A stretch of 11,735 nucleotides of DNA, from assembly GCA_945788545.1 (NCBI GenBank), contig CALZMK010000019.1:1-11735 (forward strand). The letters run 5' to 3'. This DNA is from an uncultured Prevotella sp. (GTDB lineage: Bacteria > Bacteroidota > Bacteroidia > Bacteroidales > Bacteroidaceae). Both the position numbers and the translations under genes were made by a program. Of this stretch, positions 6,629 to 11,735 are shown in pieces (position 1 is the first letter of the stretch; the number at the start of each line of letters is the position of its first letter). The notes beneath the pieces were generated by a model. That model saw nothing but the letters and a program-made list of their open reading frames with translations, ran no database searches and was not told the origin of the DNA.

Positions 6629-7824
6629 GTCTCGTATGGAAACTGCTGCGTCAGCACATCAGTGTGCCGCAGTTTATAGGCTTTTTCTTTGCCAACCTGT
6701 GTGGTATGCTCATCGTGTTGCTGGGATTCCAGTTTTATCGCGATGTTCTACCCGTATTCACGCAAGGCGACTCGTTCATGGGAGCCGAATATATCATTGT
6801 GAGCAAGAAGATAACGGCGGGTAACACTCTATCGGGTCGCAGCAACTCATTCACGTCTTCGGATGTCGAGGATATTAAGGGACAGAACTTCGCTCGTAAT
6901 GTGGGTAAGTTTACATCTACCGAATATAAGGTTGACGCACGTATGGGTATCAACGGTACTCCCGTGCTTTCATCCGAACTATTCTTCGAGAGTGTGCCCG
7001 ACTCCTTTGTGGATGTATCGCTCAACATGTGGCAGTGGAAGGAGGGCGACCCCACAGTCCCCATCATCTTGCCTCGCTCGTATATAGCGATGTATAACTT
7101 CGGCTTTGCCCACAACCACTCGCTTCCCAAGATAAGCGACGGACTGGTAGGTATGATTGATTTCAAGATATTCATCCATGGCAATGGTCGTCAGGACGAA
7201 TATAAGGGTAGGGTGATAGGATTTTCTTCGCGACTAAATTCCATACTCGTTCCACAAAGTTTTATGGAGTGGAGCAACAAAACCTACGCTCCCGACTCGA
7301 AGAGTGACCCAACACGACTTATTGTGGAAGTGGCAAATCCTGCCGACGAACATATAGCGCAATATATCGACGAAAATGGATATGACACCGAGAACAATAA
7401 TCTCGATGCTGAGAAGACAACATATTTTCTCAAACTCGTAGTCACTCTTGTAATGGCTATCGGAGGAGTCATCTCTGTTTTGAGCTTCTATATACTGATG
7501 TTGAGCATCTACCTGCTCGTTCAGAAAAATGCAACCAAACTCCAGAACCTACTGCTCATAGGATATAGTCCTTCACTCGTGGCAATGCCCTATCAATTGC
7601 TCACCATAGGTCTTAATCTCGTGGTGCTTATTATTGCAATGACAGTGCTATCCATGTTGAGAGGCTATTATATGGAGGTGATAGAGACACTCTTCCCCGA
7701 CATCGACGAGGGCACAATACTTCCTTCGTTGGCTGTAGGGCTATGCCTTTTCGCGCTGATATCAGTGGTGAATGTAATAGCCGTACGTAGCAAGGTGATT
7801 AGTGTATGGAAGAAAAAAGAATAA
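6625..7824 (+). CDS. FtsX-like ABC transporter permease
   Basis: A 399-residue integral membrane protein with the four-segment FtsX/MacB layout: TM1 at about 17-38, a large extracytoplasmic domain at about 40-265, then TM2 at 269-298, TM3 at 318-344 and TM4 at 364-386. A cytoplasmic loop KNATKLQNLLLIGYSP at 301-316 is like the coupling loop in this family. The periplasmic domain is MacB-core-like in position but has no motif I can tie to a substrate. It pairs with the ATPase encoded just upstream (ATGA overlap). Possible roles by family are lipoprotein trafficking, efflux, or control of cell-wall hydrolases; the sequence does not decide between them. Confidence 0.87.
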   Translation: MSLVWKLLRQHISVPQFIGFFFANLCGMLIVLLGFQFYRDVLPVFTQGDSFMGAEYIIVSKKITAGNTLSGRSNSFTSSDVEDIKGQNFARNVGKFTSTEYKVDARMGINGTPVLSSELFFESVPDSFVDVSLNMWQWKEGDPTVPIILPRSYIAMYNFGFAHNHSLPKISDGLVGMIDFKIFIHGNGRQDEYKGRVIGFSSRLNSILVPQSFMEWSNKTYAPDSKSDPTRLIVEVANPADEHIAQYIDENGYDTENNNLDAEKTTYFLKLVVTLVMAIGGVISVLSFYILMLSIYLLVQKNATKLQNLLLIGYSPSLVAMPYQLLTIGLNLVVLIIAMTVLSMLRGYYMEVIETLFPDIDEGTILPSLAVGLCLFALISVVNVIAVRSKVISVWKKKE

Positions 7825-7845
7825 TTCAACTTTCAACATTCAATT
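7825..7845. repeat. Second type of heptamer array (TTCAACT/TTCAACA/TTCAATT)
   Basis: Three consecutive 7-base units fill the gap between the permease stop and the DUF3256 start, ending one base before the ATG at 7847. The unit differs from the GAATTAA arrays, but period and position against a start codon are the same. Confidence 0.65.
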
Positions 7846-7846
7846 T

Positions 7847-8389
7847 ATGAATCGGATAGTATTAAATATGTTGCTGATCCTGGTCAGCTTGACAACCTCG
7901 GCAGCTGATATGAAGGATGTGTTCACGGTAATGCCAGACTCAGTCTTGCCCACACTCACTCGTAATAACCGCCTCGACATGATCGACTTTGTGGCTTCGG
8001 GTATGAAGGCAGAGGTGAACGATGTATTCGATGAGAAATCTACCCTCGACACACTCACTGCCGACTATCTACATATTACCCTCAATGAGGCTGTTAAGGT
8101 AGAGATGAAACTACTTCCGTCTTCGAGACAACTGGCAGATTCCGCCGATAACGTAGTGTGTGTGGTGATGACCTACGGCAAACAACCCATAGAGAGCAAG
8201 GTGACCCTCTACACATCCAAATGGACTCCATTGCCATCCTCCCTTAAAATAACAAGTAACGAGGTGGCATCCCTATCCATTTCATCAAATACACTTTCTT
8301 TGAAAAAATCTTTCAGAAACGAAGAAAATAAGGAAGAGCAACAGTTAACGACACTTAAATGGAATGGATGTATATTTAATAAAGATTAA
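7847..8389 (+). CDS. DUF3256-family exported protein
   Basis: A 180-residue protein of unknown function. The ATG at 7847 gives a clean signal peptide (MNRIVLNMLLILVSLTTSAAD, cleavage likely after SAA near residue 20). An upstream in-frame GTG at 7802 would add 15 residues overlapping the permease gene and spoil the signal, so it is rejected. The mature part begins with FTVMPDSVLPTLTRNNRLDMIDF, followed by a segment with YLHITLNEAVKVEMKLLP and NVVCVVMTYGKQPIESKVTLY, which matches what I know of DUF3256. It has no lipobox, so it is expected in the periplasm. It is the last gene of the plus-strand run and may work with the ABC/FtsX pair; this rests on gene order only. Confidence 0.78.
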   Translation: MNRIVLNMLLILVSLTTSAADMKDVFTVMPDSVLPTLTRNNRLDMIDFVASGMKAEVNDVFDEKSTLDTLTADYLHITLNEAVKVEMKLLPSSRQLADSADNVVCVVMTYGKQPIESKVTLYTSKWTPLPSSLKITSNEVASLSISSNTLSLKKSFRNEENKEEQQLTTLKWNGCIFNKD

Positions 8390-8424
8390 TTTGTATTATT
8401 TTGTTCCACAAAAATAGTATAATT

Positions 8425-8461
8425 ATGAAAAAAACGTGTAAATTTGCATCGTGTTTTTCAT
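8425..8461. repeat. Imperfect palindrome around a -7-like promoter box
   Basis: The left arm ATGAAAAAAACG (8425-8436) and right arm CGTGTTTTTCAT (8450-8461) are complementary at 11 of 12 positions. The interior TGTAAA/TTTGCA also pairs, with one G-T wobble, so almost the whole 37 bases is symmetric. The promoter-like TAAATTTG lies at the centre. It may be a protein-binding operator or an RNA hairpin. Confidence 0.7.
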
Positions 8462-8469
8462 GGTATTAG
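8425..8469 (+). CDS. Possible 14-residue leader peptide
   Basis: ATG at 8425 opens a short frame encoding MKKTCKFASCFSWY and stopping at TAG 8467-8469. It coincides exactly with the palindrome. It would be translated only if transcription begins upstream, for example by read-through from the DUF3256 gene. If transcription starts from the -7 box inside it, the ORF is not on the transcript. The string looks familiar from other Bacteroidales intergenic regions, but I cannot verify this. It may be a by-product of a conserved DNA or RNA element. Confidence 0.25.
   Translation: MKKTCKFASCFSWY
8439..8446 (+). promoter_or_regulatory. Promoter -7 box (TAAATTTG)
   Basis: TAAATTTG matches the Bacteroidetes -7 consensus TAnnTTTG exactly and is followed by the GCATCG context common at such promoters. 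No TTTG or TTG is found 19-21 bases upstream; the nearest, at 8400-8403, is 35 bases away. The promoter is therefore incomplete or depends on an activator. Confidence 0.5.
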
Positions 8470-8519
8470 ATTATTAAGGTTAATAAAAGGCGGCAGGTCG
8501 AGAGACTAGTCGCCTTTTT
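8452..8519 (+). ncRNA. Candidate small RNA of about 67 nt ending at an intrinsic terminator
   Basis: If transcription starts about 6-8 bases after the TAAATTTG box, the product runs from near 8453 through GTTTTTCATGGTATTAGA and an AT-rich linker into the terminator hairpin at 8485-8518. No gene lies on this strand between the box and the terminator, so a promoter here would serve only a short RNA. The start is inferred from promoter spacing. The alternative is that this is merely the 3' end of the long operon with a conserved processing or termination element. Confidence 0.45.
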
Positions 8520-8520
8520 T
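8485..8520. terminator. Bidirectional intrinsic terminator between convergent operons
   Basis: The outer stem AAAAGGCG (8485-8492) pairs with CGCCTTTT (8511-8518). An inner stem GTC (8497-8499)/GAC (8504-8506) closes a GAGA tetraloop. The segment between the two stems pairs partly, through wobbles and one C-G. A T run follows on the plus strand, and the A run on the other side gives a T run for the minus strand. It is placed to end both the plus-strand run (and the candidate small RNA) and the minus-strand operon. Confidence 0.88.
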
Positions 8521-8542
8521 AAATAGTATAGTTGATAATAAT

Positions 8543-9190
8543 CTATTTGAAATACGGATTACATTGTACTTCTTCGCCAAGGGTTGTCTGTGGTCCATGT
8601 CCTGGAAGAATGGTGGTTTCGAGAGGCATGTGACTAGATAATGATTTCAGACTGACAATGATGTCGTCATAATTGCCCAATTCAAAGTCGGTGCGTCCGA
8701 TGCTCATGCGAAACAGGGTGTCGCCACTGAAGGCAATCTTCTCTTCCTTGCAATAGAAAAAGACCGAGCCTGGGGTATGACCAGGGGTGGGGATGATAGT
8801 GAAACGGTGAGTTCCGAACTCTATCACATCGTCGTCGGAAAGATATTTGCCAACAGGAGGCATCTCATATCCCAATGACTGTCCGCAGAACTCGCGGCAC
8901 TGGGCTTCGAGTTTACTCTGAAGATATTCATCCTTTGCCGACAGTTCCGGCTTCAGACCATACAGCTCGAATATAGTGTTGTCGCCGAAGTGGTGATCCA
9001 CATGTCCATGGGTGGCAATCAGGTGCTTAAGTGTGATGCCCTCCTTGCGCACATATTCCGTGATGGCTGTGCGCTCCTCGGGATAAAGTGCACCACAGTC
9101 GATTATTACTCCCTCATTCGTTTCATCGCTAACCACGAAACAGTTTTCCTGAAAGGGATTGCAAACAAATCGTTGTATCTTTAAACTCAT
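8543..9190 (-). CDS. Metallo-beta-lactamase-fold hydrolase, glyoxalase-II-like
   Basis: A 215-residue cytoplasmic metal hydrolase. The zinc ligands of the fold are all visible: H61-G-H63-V-D65-H66 in ATHGHVDHHFG, H138 in TPGHTPGS, D157 in SGDTLF and H198 in PGHGPQT. This set and size match the short glyoxalase-II-like (GloB/YcbL-type) hydrolases, which hydrolyse thioesters such as S-lactoylglutathione. It lacks the C-terminal domain of classical GloB, and the substrate in an anaerobe of this kind is uncertain. The start overlaps the rsmG stop by four bases (ATGA on the minus strand), so it is the last gene of that operon, about 25 bases from the shared terminator. Confidence 0.9.
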   Translation of the reverse strand: MSLKIQRFVCNPFQENCFVVSDETNEGVIIDCGALYPEERTAITEYVRKEGITLKHLIATHGHVDHHFGDNTIFELYGLKPELSAKDEYLQSKLEAQCREFCGQSLGYEMPPVGKYLSDDDVIEFGTHRFTIIPTPGHTPGSVFFYCKEEKIAFSGDTLFRMSIGRTDFELGNYDDIIVSLKSLSSHMPLETTILPGHGPQTTLGEEVQCNPYFK

Positions 9191-9813
9191 ATCGGTAGAT
9201 AAATTACATATTTCTCCTTAAACCATTCCTCGTCAAACAACTGTGATATTTCTGTTACCTCAACATATTTGCGGAATGGCTGTATCTCACTCTCAACATT
9301 GCCACCTTTTAGGCAGATAATACCATTGGGGAGGGCATTGCGCTGTTTGGTGGATATGTTCTTCCTCACAATACGCTCAAGGTCGGGGAGGGGCATGACT
9401 GCACGGCTGACGACAAAGTCATATTTACCCTTCTCTTCCTCTCCTCGTTTGTGCTCGGGATGACAGTTCTTCAGTCCGATGGTATTTGCAACTTCGGTTG
9501 CCACACGAATCTTCTTACCTGTGCCGTCGATGAGGTGGAAACTGCAGTTGGGGAACATGATGGCAAGGGGCACTCCGGGGAATCCACCGCCAGTGCCGAA
9601 ATCTAGTATCTCACTGCCGTCCTTAAATCTTATAGCCTTGGCTATGGCAAGGGAGTGAAGCACATGATGCTCATACAGATTGTCGATGTCCTTGCGGGAT
9701 ATCACGTTTATCTTGCTGTTCCAATCTTGATAGAGATCGTAGAGGGCCTCAAATTGGCGACATTGCTCGTCGGTGATGTCGCCAAAGTATTTCTTTATGA
9801 TGTCTATGTTCAT
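9187..9813 (-). CDS. rsmG: 16S rRNA (guanine527-N7)-methyltransferase
   Basis: Methylates N7 of G527 in 16S rRNA. The 208-residue protein has the usual RsmG features: N-terminal helices with WNSKINVISRKD at 31-42, HHVLHSL at 49-55, the Rossmann SAM-binding motif LDFGTGGGFPGVPLAI at 70-85, the acidic strand end LID at 94-96 that usually contacts the cofactor, and the late motif VSRAVMPL at 135-142. The start lies 2 bases after the preceding lipoprotein gene and the stop overlaps the hydrolase start, so all three are co-transcribed. In other bacteria rsmG loss gives low-level streptomycin resistance. Confidence 0.95.
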   Translation of the reverse strand: MNIDIIKKYFGDITDEQCRQFEALYDLYQDWNSKINVISRKDIDNLYEHHVLHSLAIAKAIRFKDGSEILDFGTGGGFPGVPLAIMFPNCSFHLIDGTGKKIRVATEVANTIGLKNCHPEHKRGEEEKGKYDFVVSRAVMPLPDLERIVRKNISTKQRNALPNGIICLKGGNVESEIQPFRKYVEVTEISQLFDEEWFKEKYVIYLPI

Positions 9814-9815
9814 AT

Positions 9816-10613
9816 TCAGTTATTCTCGTTTTTCTTAAATAATGGTTCAAGAGTGGCGTTGCTGATGGTCAATTCGATGCGCCCCAAGGCGTAGGGAGCA
9901 ATCTCGTAGGGGTTGTAGATGAAGGTGATACCATCTTTGCCCAAAATGAAGTTGCTCGACGGATACATCTCCATAGAGAAGAGATAACCTTTGTCGTGGA
10001 GCTCGTTGATGTCCTTGCAGTCGGCCTTGTCCATCAGAGCTTTCTGGAGCAGTTCGTTGAGCTTCACCTTATATCCAGGCACCATCACGTCGTCGAGGGT
10101 GAGAGTCTTGCCCGTAGCCTTGTCGAAGTTGAGGGTAAGCAGTTGGGTGAGACCATGGGCTCCTCCCTCAAAGTTATACATATCTATAAAATATGTAACC
10201 ACGCCTTCACGTCCGTCCTCGGTACGTGTCTTGATGTCGGCAGCATACTCATATATGGGGCGCCTGTCGATGTCGCGCTTGTCTTCCATATATAGCGGTC
10301 GCATATCCTTAAGGTAGGTGCGTGTGTTTTCGTTGACAAACGAATCCACTGCCATCTTGATATCCACATTATGTAGATTGAATATCTTGGCAGTAATGGC
10401 ATCGTTGACACTCTTTCTCATGTCGTCGCTACCTTCCTTCACGTATTTCACGTTGATTTTCATCTCGTATGCCGGCGAGTTGGTGTCGGTAGTGAGAGTA
10501 ACTCTTTTTTCCACCGACAGAGTGTCGAATGACAGTTGGGTGGGAGTGGTCATACCAGTGCATCCTGTCAGGGCAAATGCCGACGATATAAGTATTGATA
10601 TATTCTTCTTCAT
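9816..10613 (-). CDS. RsiV-like lipoprotein with DUF4163 and DUF3298 domains
   Basis: A 265-residue predicted lipoprotein. The start chosen is the ATG at 10613, giving MKKNISILISSAFALTGC with lipobox LTGC and Cys18 lipidated. An upstream ATG at 10652 would add 13 residues before the signal and would lie upstream of the expected transcription start, so it is rejected. The mature part has a DUF4163-like N-terminal region (about 30-150) and a DUF3298-like C-terminal region (about 155-258) with NFEGGAHG, KTLTLDDVM and GITFIYNPYEIAPYALG, which are typical. These domains occur in RsiV (lysozyme-sensing anti-sigma factor) and PdaC. No cytoplasmic anti-sigma part is present here, so a sensing role is not implied. 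It has a well-formed promoter directly upstream. Confidence 0.87.
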   Translation of the reverse strand: MKKNISILISSAFALTGCTGMTTPTQLSFDTLSVEKRVTLTTDTNSPAYEMKINVKYVKEGSDDMRKSVNDAITAKIFNLHNVDIKMAVDSFVNENTRTYLKDMRPLYMEDKRDIDRRPIYEYAADIKTRTEDGREGVVTYFIDMYNFEGGAHGLTQLLTLNFDKATGKTLTLDDVMVPGYKVKLNELLQKALMDKADCKDINELHDKGYLFSMEMYPSSNFILGKDGITFIYNPYEIAPYALGRIELTISNATLEPLFKKNENN

Positions 10614-10633
10614 ATTTCTTCGAAATTTTTCGG

Positions 10634-10664
10634 CAAAGGTAGTATAAATCATTGAGAAGACAAA
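10634..10664 (-). promoter_or_regulatory. Promoter of the lipoprotein-rsmG-hydrolase operon
   Basis: On the minus strand TTTG (complement of 10661-10664) is followed after 19 bases by TACCTTTG (complement of 10634-10641). This matches the Bacteroidetes consensus TTTG-N19-TAnnTTTG. Transcription would start near 10627, leaving a leader of about 14 bases before the ATG at 10613. Confidence 0.8.
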
Positions 10665-10666
10665 AT

Positions 10667-10690
10667 AAATTAAGAATTATTCAACTATTC
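10667..10690. repeat. Degenerate heptamer-like spacer between divergent promoters
   Basis: The stretch AAATTAAGAATTATTCAAC resembles a junction of the two heptamer types seen elsewhere in the window (GAATTAA and TTCAACT). It sits upstream of the -33 elements of both divergent promoters. The resemblance is partial. Confidence 0.35.
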
Positions 10691-10721
10691 TTGATTATTT
10701 GCAGATTATTTTGTAATTTTG
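10691..10721 (+). promoter_or_regulatory. Promoter of the HAD phosphatase-panB unit
   Basis: TTG at 10691-10693, then 20 bases, then TAATTTTG at 10714-10721, which matches TAnnTTTG. Expected transcription start is near 10728, with an A-rich leader of about 32 bases before the ATG at 10760. It is back-to-back with the minus-strand promoter. Confidence 0.72.
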
Positions 10722-10759
10722 CACCCGAATTTAAGAAAATACAAAAAAAAGGTAAAAAG

Positions 10760-11395
10760 ATGAGTAGATTTAAGGCAGCCCTTTTTGACCTCGACGGAGT
10801 GGTGTTTAACACCGAACCCCAATACACCGAGTTCTGGGGCGCACAGTGCAGGGAGTTTCATCCCGAGCATCCAGGATTGGAGCACGAAATTAAAGGTCAG
10901 ACACTCGTGCAGATTTTCGATCGCCATTTTAGTGGCGACCTCGCATATAGTCAGGAGATTATCACAAATCGACTGAACGACTTCGAGCAGACGATGAGAT
11001 TCGATTATGTAGAGGGCTTTGAGGATTTTGTGTCCCGTTTGCGCTCACGCGGAGTGAAGACGGCTGTTGTCACCAGTTCGAATATCGCTAAGATGCAGAG
11101 CGTATATCAGAGCAGGAGCGAGTTTCGCCAAATGTTTGATGCCATCCTCACATCCGAGGATTTTGAGCGTAGTAAGCCAGATCCCGACTGCTATCTCAAG
11201 GCCGCTGAGAGACTTGGGGCAGAGATTGACGAGTGTATTGTGTTTGAGGACAGTTTCAATGGACTTAAGTCGGGCCGTGCAGCAGGTATGAAGGTGGTGG
11301 GACTTGCCACTACTAATAGTGCCGAGAGTATTGCCCCATATTCAGACGTAATAATATCCAACTATAATAATTTTGATCCATGGCAGGTTATTTGA
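10760..11395 (+). CDS. HAD-superfamily phosphatase (beta-phosphoglucomutase-like)
   Basis: A 211-residue HAD subfamily I enzyme. Motif I is [13 protein letters not shown] at 7-19 with nucleophile Asp10 and acid/base Asp12. A helical cap covers about 20-85. Motif II is VVTSSN at 103-108 (Thr105), motif III is Lys139 in SKPDPDCY, and motif IV is FEDSFNGL at 162-169 (Glu163, Asp164). It is a phosphatase or sugar-phosphate mutase; the substrate cannot be assigned. Start: ATG at 10760 directly precedes motif I, and the frame open further upstream (to 10652) crosses the promoter, so the longer form is rejected. The last 16 bases overlap panB. Confidence 0.9.
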   Translation: MSRFKAALFDLDGVVFNTEPQYTEFWGAQCREFHPEHPGLEHEIKGQTLVQIFDRHFSGDLAYSQEIITNRLNDFEQTMRFDYVEGFEDFVSRLRSRGVKTAVVTSSNIAKMQSVYQSRSEFRQMFDAILTSEDFERSKPDPDCYLKAAERLGAEIDECIVFEDSFNGLKSGRAAGMKVVGLATTNSAESIAPYSDVIISNYNNFDPWQVI

Positions 11396-11735
11396 TTAGT
11401 GACACACGTAAGGTGACAACTCACCGCTTTATTGAGATGAAGCAGAAGCACGAGAAAATTTCCATGCTCACTTCGTATGACTATACTACAGCCGGAATTG
11501 TTGACAGAGCCGGTATCGACGGAATACTTGTAGGCGACTCAGCCTCTAATGTTATGGCAGGTAATGGTACTACATTGCCAATTACCATCGACCAGATGAT
11601 ATATCACGCACGCTCGGTGGTGAGAGCCGTGGGACGTTCGCTTGTTGTATGCGATATGCCTTTCGGAAGTTATCAGGTGGATCCAGTGGATGGTGTGCGT
11701 AATGCAATACGCATAATGAAGGAGAGCGGATGCGA
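11380..11735 (+). CDS. panB: 3-methyl-2-oxobutanoate hydroxymethyltransferase, cut by window edge
   Basis: Transfers a hydroxymethyl group from methylenetetrahydrofolate to 2-oxoisovalerate to make ketopantoate, the first committed step of pantothenate and coenzyme A synthesis. The first 118 residues are present: [17 protein letters not shown], then [20 protein letters not shown] at 26-45, [13 protein letters not shown] at 49-61 (Asp53 is the likely metal ligand) and [10 protein letters not shown] at 89-98 (Asp92 likely the second metal ligand). About half of the expected 265-275 residues is missing beyond the right edge. The start lies 16 bases inside the HAD gene, in another frame, which indicates coupled translation. 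Confidence 0.94.
   Translation, partial: MAGYLISDTRKVTTHRFIEMKQKHEKISMLTSYDYTTAGIVDRAGIDGILVGDSASNVMAGNGTTLPITIDQMIYHARSVVRAVGRSLVVCDMPFGSYQVDPVDGVRNAIRIMKESGC

Noticed and set aside
6735..7184. 149-codon antisense frame inside the permease gene
   Set aside because: Shadow of a well-supported membrane protein gene.
7802..7846. Upstream GTG start for the DUF3256 protein
   Set aside because: It would translate the heptamer array and place 15 residues before an otherwise normal signal peptide.
8400..8403. TTTG as the -33 element for the 8439 promoter box
   Set aside because: The spacing is 35 bases; Bacteroidetes promoters use about 19-21.
9991..10317. Plus-strand frames of about 100 codons opposite the RsiV-like lipoprotein gene
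   Set aside because: The minus-strand gene has a promoter, signal peptide and domains; the plus-strand frames have none of these.
10652..10759. N-terminal extension of the HAD protein from an upstream TTG
   Set aside because: The extension would cross the -33 and -7 elements and adds no known domain; ATG at 10760 sits right before motif I.

Overview
The window reads as chromosomal DNA from a Bacteroidales bacterium, most likely Prevotella or a close relative. Three things point there: the protein families (DUF4296, DUF4836 and DUF3256 proteins, a Bacteroidetes-type LspA with a long insertion, a cysteine-poor TraR/DksA protein), promoters of the form TTTG/TTG-N19-20-TAnnTTTG, and A-rich leaders mostly lacking Shine-Dalgarno sequences. 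All genes look like housekeeping or envelope genes. No phage, insertion sequence, CRISPR array, tRNA or rRNA is visible.

Layout. (1) 43-8389, plus strand: a tightly packed run of eleven genes, probably one long transcription unit or nested units. The order is dksA-like, lspA, DUF4296 lipoprotein, a 69-codon gene overlapping it out of frame, nucleoside permease, bifunctional-nuclease/UVR protein, rsmE, DUF4836 membrane protein, ABC ATPase, FtsX-like permease, DUF3256 exported protein. Several neighbours share a four-base ATGA stop/start. (2) 8390-8542: an intergenic region with a -7-like promoter element inside an imperfect palindrome, a 14-codon ORF and a strong bidirectional terminator. Together these suggest a small RNA of about 67 nt or a leader. 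(3) 9816-10613, 9187-9813 and 8543-9190, minus strand: a three-gene operon (RsiV-like DUF4163/DUF3298 lipoprotein, rsmG, glyoxalase-II-like hydrolase) ending at the same terminator. (4) 10614-10759: a divergent promoter region. (5) 10760 to the right edge, plus strand: a HAD phosphatase and panB, overlapping by 16 bases; panB is cut by the window edge.

Functional themes are ribosome methylation (rsmE, rsmG), lipoprotein maturation and envelope (lspA, several lipoproteins, the ABC/FtsX pair with exported neighbours), transcription control (DksA-like), nucleoside uptake and pantothenate synthesis. The least explained parts are the 8425-8520 small RNA/leader locus, the out-of-frame overlap at 1850-2031, the heptamer arrays that abut start codons, and the DUF4836-ABC-FtsX-DUF3256 cluster.
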